A DNA stretch of 9,071 nucleotides from an uncultured Lachnospiraceae bacterium (GTDB lineage Bacteria > Bacillota > Clostridia > Lachnospirales > Lachnospiraceae), in the NCBI GenBank assembly GCA_947594085.1, contig CANQEB010000088.1:1-9071 (forward strand), read 5' to 3'. Each line of letters starts with the position of its first letter. The first letter of the stretch is position 1. Both the position numbers and the translations under genes were made by a program. The notes below the pieces were generated by a model, which worked only from the letters and a program-made list of their open reading frames with translations, had not been told where the DNA came from and made no database searches. Positions 1 through 5,198 of the stretch are shown here, piece after piece.

Positions 1-76
1 GTTGAAACCGCCGTGTACCGAACGGTACGCACGGTGGTGTGAGAGGACGGCGGCTAATCACCGCCTCCTACTCGAT
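1..76 (+). mobile_element. Group II intron, 3' end only (domains V and VI)
   Basis: Bases 7-38 fold as a domain V: ACCGCCGTG pairs with CACGGTGGT (one G-U), then TACC/GGTA closes a GAAC loop, with a two-base CG bulge at 28-29. This is the diagnostic domain V shape. The catalytic triad position reads CGC rather than AGC, as known for class C introns. Bases 41-73 fold as domain VI: GAG/CTC, then AGGA(C)GGCGG with CCGCCTCCT, leaving A70 unpaired seven bases from the end of the intron, exactly where the branch-point adenosine is expected. The intron should end at T76 (ending ...CGAT). The body and any reverse transcriptase lie left of the window. Class assignment is tentative; the domain V/VI identification is strong. 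Confidence 0.85.
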
Positions 77-130
77 CGGCATTCGTCGTACACAGGAAGT
101 AGGAAGGAAACCGCTCCCCATTAAAATTTC

Positions 131-159
131 TTGCGCGGAGGGGGCGAAGGTGATATACT
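131..159 (+). promoter_or_regulatory. Extended -10 promoter for the xpaC-telA operon
   Basis: TTGCGC (131-136), a 17-bp spacer and TATACT (154-159), with a TG one base upstream of the -10 (151-152), make a credible sigma-A extended -10 promoter. It sits about 30 bp before the first ATG, which follows a GAGGAG ribosome binding site (175-180) by eight bases. It lies in the 3' exon of the intron, so transcription of the operon need not depend on the intron. Confidence 0.6.
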
Positions 160-188
160 TAATCCAAATGATTTGAGGAGAAAGCACT

Positions 189-1505
189 ATGGAGAAAAAT
201 GACTGGTACGAGGCCGGAGAGCAAATCGTAAAATTAGTGCAGGATGCTGTTGACAGCAAAGATTTTTCACAGTTAGGCACGACGATTTCCGATGTGGTGA
301 ATGATACGGTGAATGGACTCCAGTCAGCGTTGAAGGAGAATTTAGGCAAATCAAGCCAGGACAGCGGCCAGAAAACGGCGCGCAGCTCTTACGAGTACAC
401 GAATCGTGCTGCAGCTGAGCAGATTCGGCGCAATATCGAGGAGAAGCGCAAACAGCAGGAGACGGAGCGGGTGAAGAAAGCCGTCGTTCCGGTGAAGGTA
501 ACTCTGAATGTGCCGGGCGAGTTTACCGCGAAGCTGACGAAATGGTTTGGTTACGGGATGAGCGGGATTATGGGAATCTCGCTGGGAATTATTCTTATCG
601 TATGGGCCACCACAGGGCTGAATCTGATCATGCCGACGGCGATTCTGGCGCTGTTGACGGGAGTCAGCTATGGTATCGGCTCCAGGGGAAGAGATCGGAT
701 CGGCATGGCGCAGCGCTTCCGCAGATACAGGGAGCTGATCGGGGACCGGAAATTCTGTCTGATCGAGGAGCTCGCGTCTGCGATCGGCAAGAGCAGTAAA
801 TTTGTGCGCAAAGATTTGAGCCATATGATCGAACAAGGTCTTTTTAAGGAAGGATATTTGGATCGTGAGCAGAAGATGCTGATCACGGACAAGGCTACCT
901 ATCAGCAGTATCTGACGACGCAGACAGAGTTTGAGCGCAAAAAGCTGGAGGGCGGAGCGAAGAGCGAAGCCGGATCAGGGGCAGACGGCAGCGGACAGAA
1001 GGAAGCCGGGGCAGGAAATGGAAGCGCCGGGCAGAAGACGGCGGTTAAGCTCACGCCGGAATGCAGAGAGCTGATCGCGGAGGGACAGCGCTACATTCAG
1101 CATGTCCATGAGTGCAATGAGAAGATTGAGGATGCGGATATGTCGGCCAAGCTCGACAGGCTTGAGCTTGTGATCACGAGGATCTTCCGCGTGGCAGAGC
1201 AGAACCCTGATGTGATCGGAGATCTGAAGAAGATGATGAGCTACTATCTTCCGACGACGAGGAAGCTGCTTGACGCGTACTGTGAGATGGACGAGCAGCC
1301 GATTCAGGGGCAGAATATCAAGAGCACACAGAAGGAGATTGAGAACGCTTTCGACACGATCAATACGGCGTTCGAGAATCTATTGGACAGCTTTTTCAAG
1401 GATACGGCGTGGGATATCTCGTCGGACATCACGGTGCTGAACACGATGCTTGCGCAGGAGGGTCTGACCGGAAAGGCGTTTGAGCGCAAAGATCTGAAGG
1501 CGTGA
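189..1505 (+). CDS. XpaC-family (5-bromo-4-chloroindolyl phosphate hydrolysis family) membrane protein
   Basis: A 438-residue protein with four visible parts. Residues 1-115 are polar and charged, with an Arg/Lys/Glu-rich helix near 75-98. Two hydrophobic segments follow (about 122-142 and 146-164). Residues about 175-235 look like a winged-helix fold (an ELASAIGKSSKFVRKDL helix-turn-helix-like stretch, then GLFKEGYLD). A Gly/Ser/Ala-rich linker (about 255-283) leads to a helical C-terminal domain resembling XpaC (PF10112). Bacillus XpaC is about 200 residues, so this is an N-terminally extended architecture common in clostridia. The family is named for an X-phos hydrolysis phenotype; enzymatic activity is not established and no catalytic motif is evident here. 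It is followed by a TelA-family gene, the known partner of xpaC (xpaC-yaaN in B. subtilis), supporting a shared envelope-stress role. The start is set by GAGGAG eight bases upstream. Confidence 0.8.
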   Translation: MEKNDWYEAGEQIVKLVQDAVDSKDFSQLGTTISDVVNDTVNGLQSALKENLGKSSQDSGQKTARSSYEYTNRAAAEQIRRNIEEKRKQQETERVKKAVVPVKVTLNVPGEFTAKLTKWFGYGMSGIMGISLGIILIVWATTGLNLIMPTAILALLTGVSYGIGSRGRDRIGMAQRFRRYRELIGDRKFCLIEELASAIGKSSKFVRKDLSHMIEQGLFKEGYLDREQKMLITDKATYQQYLTTQTEFERKKLEGGAKSEAGSGADGSGQKEAGAGNGSAGQKTAVKLTPECRELIAEGQRYIQHVHECNEKIEDADMSAKLDRLELVITRIFRVAEQNPDVIGDLKKMMSYYLPTTRKLLDAYCEMDEQPIQGQNIKSTQKEIENAFDTINTAFENLLDSFFKDTAWDISSDITVLNTMLAQEGLTGKAFERKDLKA

Positions 1506-1675
1506 CAAAAGCGGGAGAGCCTGCAGAGAGCGGGAGTGAAAAAGCGTAGAGAGACGGGACGGAAAATCTGAAAAACAGAGACAGAAATAGAAACAAAAAT
1601 AGAAACAGGAAAACCAGAAAAACGGAGAAATCAGAAAACAGAAAAACCAATCAGAAAAAGAGGGAGGAAAGGAAG
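1506..1675 (+). other. Purine-rich, T-poor intergenic leader between xpaC and telA
   Basis: This 170-bp spacer is strongly strand-biased: I count about nine T residues. It is mostly A and G, built of A-rich words such as AAATAGAAACA (at 1585-1595 and again at 1597-1607, a 12-bp period) and CAGAAAAAC. No promoter can be drawn in it because it lacks T-rich hexamers, and no terminator hairpin is visible, so telA is probably co-transcribed with xpaC. It ends with AGGGAGG (1661-1667), the ribosome binding site for telA. Confidence 0.7.
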
Positions 1676-2905
1676 ATGAGTGACGAACTGAAAAATTTCG
1701 CTGAGGTGCCGACCCCGGTATTGACTTTTGGAGCGGCTGCGCCGCAGGAACAGGAGCTTCCTGCAGCTTTGGATGCGCAGACGACAGACGTAGCTGCGCA
1801 GTCTGCGGATCCGAAGACCGCGGAGCAGACGGCACAGGAGCAGAAGCAGGAGCTTCCGCCGGTCGACCCGCAGCTGACGGAGGATATCCTTACAGAAGAA
1901 GAGCGCAAGATGGTGAATGAGTTCAGCAAGCAGATCGACCTGCACGATTCCAACGGGATTATCCAGTACGGCGTCGGCACGCAGAAGAAGATGGCCGATT
2001 TCTCGGAGAGCGCGCTGAAGACTGTCAAGACGAAGGATCTGGGCGAAGTGGGCGATATGATCTCGGGTCTTGTGACGGAGCTCAAGAGCTTCGATGTGGA
2101 TGAGGACGAGAAAGGATTTCTCGGCTTTTTCAAGAAGCAGGGGAATAAGCTCAGCGCGATGAAGGCAAAATATGACAAGGCAGAGGTGAATGTCGGGAAG
2201 ATTTGCGACGCGCTCGAGGGACATCAGATGCAGCTCATGAAGGACGTTGCGATGCTGGACAAGATGTATGAGCTAAACCTTGTATATTTCAAGGAGCTGT
2301 CGATGTACATCCTCGCGGGCAAAAAGCGCCTCGAGGAAGTGAAGGCGACCGAGCTGAAAGAGTTGATCGATAAGGCGCAGAAGAGCAACCAGCCGGAGGA
2401 CGCGCAGGCGGCGAAGGACATGGAAGAGCTCTGCACGCGTTTTGAGAAGAAGCTGCACGATCTGGAGCTGACCAGGATGATCTCGATTCAGACCGCACCG
2501 CAGATTCGTCTGGTGCAGTCGAGCGACACGCTGATGATCGAGAAGATCCAGACGACGATCGTCAACACGATCCCGCTGTGGAAGAGTCAGATGGTGATCG
2601 CGCTCGGCGTGGAGCACGCGAATCAGGCGGCCGAGGCACAGAAAGAAGTCACCGACATGACGAACGAGCTTCTGAAGAAGAATGCGGAGAAGCTGAAGAT
2701 GGCGACCGTGGAGAGCGCGAAGGCTTCCGAGCGCGGCATCGTGGATCTGGAGACACTCAAGACGACCAATGCGGCTCTGATCTCCACATTTGACGAGGTG
2801 ATCAAGATTCAGGAGGAGGGGCGCCAGAAGCGTCGTGCCGCGGAGGAAGAGCTGAACCGCATGGAGTTCGAGCTGAAGAACAAGCTGCTTGAGATCAATG
2901 CATAA
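1676..2905 (+). CDS. TelA/YaaN family protein (toxic anion resistance family)
   Basis: A 409-residue soluble, highly helical protein with no signal peptide or membrane segment. Residues 1-70 are Ala/Gln/Pro/Glu-rich and probably disordered; from about residue 75 the sequence matches the TelA family (PF05816): EEERKMVNEFSKQIDL, GFLGFFKKQGNKLSAM, then long coiled-coil helices including a MLDKMYELNL stretch and an IQTAPQIRLVQ stretch. Length is near that of Bacillus YaaN (about 390). The family is named for plasmid tellurite resistance, and chromosomal members have been linked to tolerance of cell-wall-active antimicrobials; the molecular activity is unknown. It follows the xpaC-family gene after a 170-bp spacer, the usual pairing. 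AGGGAGG eight bases upstream fixes the start. The function assignment beyond family membership is inference. Confidence 0.87.
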   Translation: MSDELKNFAEVPTPVLTFGAAAPQEQELPAALDAQTTDVAAQSADPKTAEQTAQEQKQELPPVDPQLTEDILTEEERKMVNEFSKQIDLHDSNGIIQYGVGTQKKMADFSESALKTVKTKDLGEVGDMISGLVTELKSFDVDEDEKGFLGFFKKQGNKLSAMKAKYDKAEVNVGKICDALEGHQMQLMKDVAMLDKMYELNLVYFKELSMYILAGKKRLEEVKATELKELIDKAQKSNQPEDAQAAKDMEELCTRFEKKLHDLELTRMISIQTAPQIRLVQSSDTLMIEKIQTTIVNTIPLWKSQMVIALGVEHANQAAEAQKEVTDMTNELLKKNAEKLKMATVESAKASERGIVDLETLKTTNAALISTFDEVIKIQEEGRQKRRAAEEELNRMEFELKNKLLEINA

Positions 2906-2991
2906 ATACTGGCTATCTGGCCCAGGCTGAAGCGCCTGCCGCAAGAGCCGAGGGAAAGGGATGCGAAGCTGTGTCCCGAAAGGAGAATGAC

Positions 2992-3111
2992 ATGGGAATT
3001 TTTCTTGCAGTATTGATTCTGTTTGTTGTGATCGTCGCGGTGATCGTGGCTGTGAGCACCGTGAGCTCAGTGTCCGGCGTCATCGCCGAGGAAGAGGACG
3101 ACGACGAGTAA
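2992..3111 (+). CDS. 39-residue single-pass membrane microprotein with acidic tail
   Basis: A small ORF beginning MGIFLAVLILF and ending IAEEEDDDE, with TAA at 3109-3111. Residues about 3-21 are almost entirely Ile/Leu/Val/Phe/Ala, long enough for one membrane span, followed by a Ser/Val stretch (22-31) and a seven-residue all-acidic tail (33-39). A strong ribosome binding site, AAAGGAG (2979-2985), lies six bases before the ATG, which argues for real translation. It sits 86 bases after telA with no terminator between, so it is probably co-transcribed. I do not recognise a family. It could be a membrane anchor or regulator for the XpaC/TelA proteins, but that is positional inference. A chance ORF is the main alternative; the RBS plus a coherent span-and-tail design argue against it. 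Confidence 0.7.
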   Translation: MGIFLAVLILFVVIVAVIVAVSTVSSVSGVIAEEEDDDE

Positions 3112-3201
3112 ATGTCGACGGCAATTCCGTCTGAAGGGGACGAGCGTCGATGAGCGAAAGCCGCAAGGACAGGATGGCGGCTATGAAGGAATCGGATCGC
3201 G

Positions 3202-3612
3202 ATGACATTTGAAGAATTTGAGACGGCGACATACGAAATTGCAGACACGTTTCCGGAGGATTTCTTCCGGGAACTGAGCGGAGGGGTTATGGTCAAAGAG
3301 GACTGCCGGGTACATCCGGCGGCCACAGACCATGACCTTTTTGTTATGGGCGAGTACCACCTTGACCGCTATCTGGGGCGGTTCGTGGTGTTGTATTACG
3401 GTTCGTTTATGCAGTGCTTCGGGCACTGTTCGGAGGAATTTCTGCGGGAGCGGATTCGCAAAGTGCTTCTGCACGAGTTTCGCCATCACCTGGAATCGTT
3501 GGCCGGTGAGCGCGATCTGGAGATCGAGGACGCCGTAGAGCTGTCCCGGTATCTTGAAAGAAAAGAGCGTCTGAACAAGATTACGGTCAGTGACGGGCAG
3601 GAACACGGATAG
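3202..3612 (+). CDS. Small zincin-like metallopeptidase family protein
   Basis: A 136-residue protein without signal peptide or membrane span. It resembles the short metallopeptidase family of Firmicutes (PF06262-like): an N-terminal FEEFE...IADTFPEDFF helix, a GGVMVKEDCRVHP strand, GEYHLDRYLGR followed by FVVLYYGSF, then the zinc-binding helix HEFRHHLESLAG. The HExxH motif is H91-E92-x-x-H95, with E92 the expected catalytic base; the third zinc ligand is not certain and may be an acidic residue in the following LAGERDLEIED. Substrate is unknown. The start is well fixed: an in-frame stop lies at 3184-3186 and this is the first ATG after it, with GAAGGA at 3185-3190 eleven bases upstream. It sits 90 bp after the microprotein gene, without a terminator, and is probably the last gene of the xpaC-telA transcript. 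Confidence 0.78.
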   Translation: MTFEEFETATYEIADTFPEDFFRELSGGVMVKEDCRVHPAATDHDLFVMGEYHLDRYLGRFVVLYYGSFMQCFGHCSEEFLRERIRKVLLHEFRHHLESLAGERDLEIEDAVELSRYLERKERLNKITVSDGQEHG

Positions 3613-3651
3613 AATTATGGTATGGTTTGGACAGGTGGCGCCATAAAAAAC

Positions 3652-3680
3652 TTGACGGAAGAGGAAGTGGGCGCTAAAAT
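3652..3680 (+). promoter_or_regulatory. Sigma-A promoter for the aminotransferase gene
   Basis: TTGACG (3652-3657), a 17-bp spacer and TAAAAT (3675-3680) are close to consensus. The predicted transcript start (about 3687) gives a leader of roughly 65 bases, ending in a strong AGGAGG (3741-3746) seven bases from the ATG. Confidence 0.72.
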
Positions 3681-3701
3681 AGAAAAAGTGAGTTTTTATA
3701 T

Positions 3702-3717
3702 GCGGACAAATGTCCGC
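3702..3717. promoter_or_regulatory. Perfect inverted repeat in the aminotransferase leader
   Basis: GCGGACA-AA-TGTCCGC is a 7-bp perfect inverted repeat with a two-base centre, starting about 15 bases after the predicted transcript start. The tiny loop disfavours a simple RNA hairpin of full length and no T-run follows, so it is not a terminator. Its shape and place fit an operator for a dimeric repressor. No regulator is identified. Confidence 0.45.
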
Positions 3718-3753
3718 GATAAGAAGACACACAACGGTTGAGGAGGAGACATT

Positions 3754-5040
3754 ATGAAAAAGGCGTACAGGGAAATGACGAGAGAGGAACTTCTGAAAGA
3801 GCAGGCCGCGCTGGAGGCCAAATTTCAGGAGATCAAGGCAAAGGGGCTGAAGCTTGACATGTCCAGGGGCAAGCCGTCGAAGGCACAGCTTGACCTGGCA
3901 AACGGCATGATGGACGTGCTGAACAGTGATTCCGACATGAAGTGTGAGGCGGGAGTCGACTGCAGAAACTACGGGATCATGGACGGTATCCCGGAGGCGC
4001 GGCGTCTGCTCGCAGACATGTCCGAGGTGCCAGAGAAGAATATATTGATTTACGGAAATTCCAGTCTGAACGTGATGTTTGACACGGTGGCGCGCGCGAT
4101 GTCGATGGGTGTCTGCGGACATACGCCGTGGGGTAAGCTGGACAAGGTGAAATTTCTCTGCCCGGTACCAGGCTACGACAGGCATTTTGGCATCACAGAA
4201 TTCTTCGGCATCGAGATGATCAATGTGCCGCTTCTTGAGACTGGCCCGGATATGGACATGGTGGAGAAGCTGGTGTCCGAGGACGCTTCGATCAAGGGAA
4301 TTTGGTGTGTGCCGAAGTATTCCAATCCAACGGGGATCTCCTACTCAGATGAGACGGTGCTGCGGTTTGCGCATCTGAAGCCGGCGGCTCCGGATTTCCG
4401 TATTTTCTGGGACAATGCGTACTCAATTCACCATCTGTATGACGACGATCAGGATGTAATACTGGAGCTTTTGACAGAATGTGAGAAAGCCGGAAATCCG
4501 GATATGGTATACAAATTCATTTCGACCTCGAAGGTGAGCTTTCCAGGCTCGGGCATCGCGGCGATGGCGGCCTCCGAGGCGAATCTTGCGGACGCGAGAA
4601 AAGCGATGTTTTACCAGACGATCGGACATGACAAGCTGAATCAGCTGCGCCATGTGCGCTTTTTCAAGGATATGGACGGTGTGCACGCGCACATGAGAAA
4701 GCACGCGGCAATCCTGCGCCCGAAATTTGAAGCGGTGCTCGACACGCTGGAGCAGGAGCTGGGCGGTCTGGAGATCGGTACCTGGGTGAAGCCGAAGGGC
4801 GGATACTTTATCGCATTTGACTCGCTGGATGGCTGCGCGAAGAAGATTGTGTCCAGATGCAAGGAAGCCGGCGTCGTCATGACAGGTGCGGGCGCGACCT
4901 TCCCCTACGGCAAAGACCCAAGGGACAGCAATATTCGTATTGCACCTTCTTTCCCGGAGCCGGATGAGTTGAAAATGGCTGCGGAGATCTTCGTGCTCAG
5001 CGTAAAGTTGGTCAGCATTGAGAAATTTTTAGAGCAGTAA
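3754..5040 (+). CDS. PLP-dependent aminotransferase, type Ic aspartate aminotransferase family
   Basis: A 428-residue cytoplasmic fold-type I PLP enzyme. It matches the clostridial/actinobacterial aminotransferase family of PF12897: LDMSRGKPS near residues 34-42 (substrate-loop region), a GNSSLN cofactor-phosphate segment, PGYDRHF, NPTG at 191-194 (N191 contacts the PLP ring), DNAY at 220-223 (D220 to the pyridine nitrogen, Y223 to O3'), STSKVSFPGSG with K260 as the Schiff-base lysine, and SNIRIAPSFP with R395 as the expected substrate-carboxylate arginine. All key residues are present and the length is normal. Family members characterised in Corynebacterium act as aspartate aminotransferases (aspartate + 2-oxoglutarate to oxaloacetate + glutamate); exact substrate here is inferred. 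It has its own promoter and RBS and appears monocistronic. Confidence 0.9.
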   Translation: MKKAYREMTREELLKEQAALEAKFQEIKAKGLKLDMSRGKPSKAQLDLANGMMDVLNSDSDMKCEAGVDCRNYGIMDGIPEARRLLADMSEVPEKNILIYGNSSLNVMFDTVARAMSMGVCGHTPWGKLDKVKFLCPVPGYDRHFGITEFFGIEMINVPLLETGPDMDMVEKLVSEDASIKGIWCVPKYSNPTGISYSDETVLRFAHLKPAAPDFRIFWDNAYSIHHLYDDDQDVILELLTECEKAGNPDMVYKFISTSKVSFPGSGIAAMAASEANLADARKAMFYQTIGHDKLNQLRHVRFFKDMDGVHAHMRKHAAILRPKFEAVLDTLEQELGGLEIGTWVKPKGGYFIAFDSLDGCAKKIVSRCKEAGVVMTGAGATFPYGKDPRDSNIRIAPSFPEPDELKMAAEIFVLSVKLVSIEKFLEQ

Positions 5041-5066
5041 ACCGTCGAGGCATGTGTTTTATGGGG

Positions 5067-5103
5067 CATTTTGCTTGCGTATTCGCGGAAATGGCAGTTT
5101 TTT
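5067..5103 (+). terminator. Weak candidate terminator after the aminotransferase gene
   Basis: CATTTTGC (5067-5074) can pair with GCGGAAATG (5085-5093) with one bulged G and a T-G pair, followed four bases later by six T residues (5098-5103). The stem is A/T-rich and imperfect and the T-run is not directly adjacent, so termination may be partial. It lies immediately before the next promoter. Confidence 0.35.
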
Positions 5104-5104
5104 C

Positions 5105-5133
5105 TTGCCCTCTTTCGATGAACATGGTATGAT
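5105..5133 (+). promoter_or_regulatory. Extended -10 promoter for the zinc-ribbon membrane protein gene
   Basis: TTGCCC (5105-5110), a 17-bp spacer and TATGAT (5128-5133), preceded by TGG (5125-5127), form an extended -10 promoter. The predicted start near 5140 places the GTG at 5145 almost at the 5' end of the RNA, which supports translation from the ATG at 5199 instead. Confidence 0.65.
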
Positions 5134-5198
5134 AGCCGTGTAGTGTGTTTTTTTACCAATTGTGTGAAAGAGGAAGAGCAGAAGGAGCGAGTTATAAA

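Noticed and set aside
91..119. Possible third, degenerate copy of repeat hairpin B after the intron
   Set aside because: GTAGGAAGGAAACCGCTCCCC resembles hairpin B at roughly two thirds of positions, but the arms no longer pair and hairpin A is missing, so a chance resemblance cannot be excluded.
2917..2942. CAGGC/GCCTG hairpin after telA considered as a terminator
   Set aside because: The stem is only about five pairs and no T-run follows, so it is not supported as a terminator.
3181..4185. 334-residue - strand ORF
   Set aside because: It lies antisense to the metallopeptidase and aminotransferase genes, crosses the promoter between them, and shows no family motif; it is a shadow frame.
5145..5198. 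GTG-initiated N-terminal extension of the zinc-ribbon protein
   Set aside because: It lies about five bases from the predicted transcript start, has no RBS and adds non-family residues before the ribbon; ATG 5199 has AAGGAG upstream.
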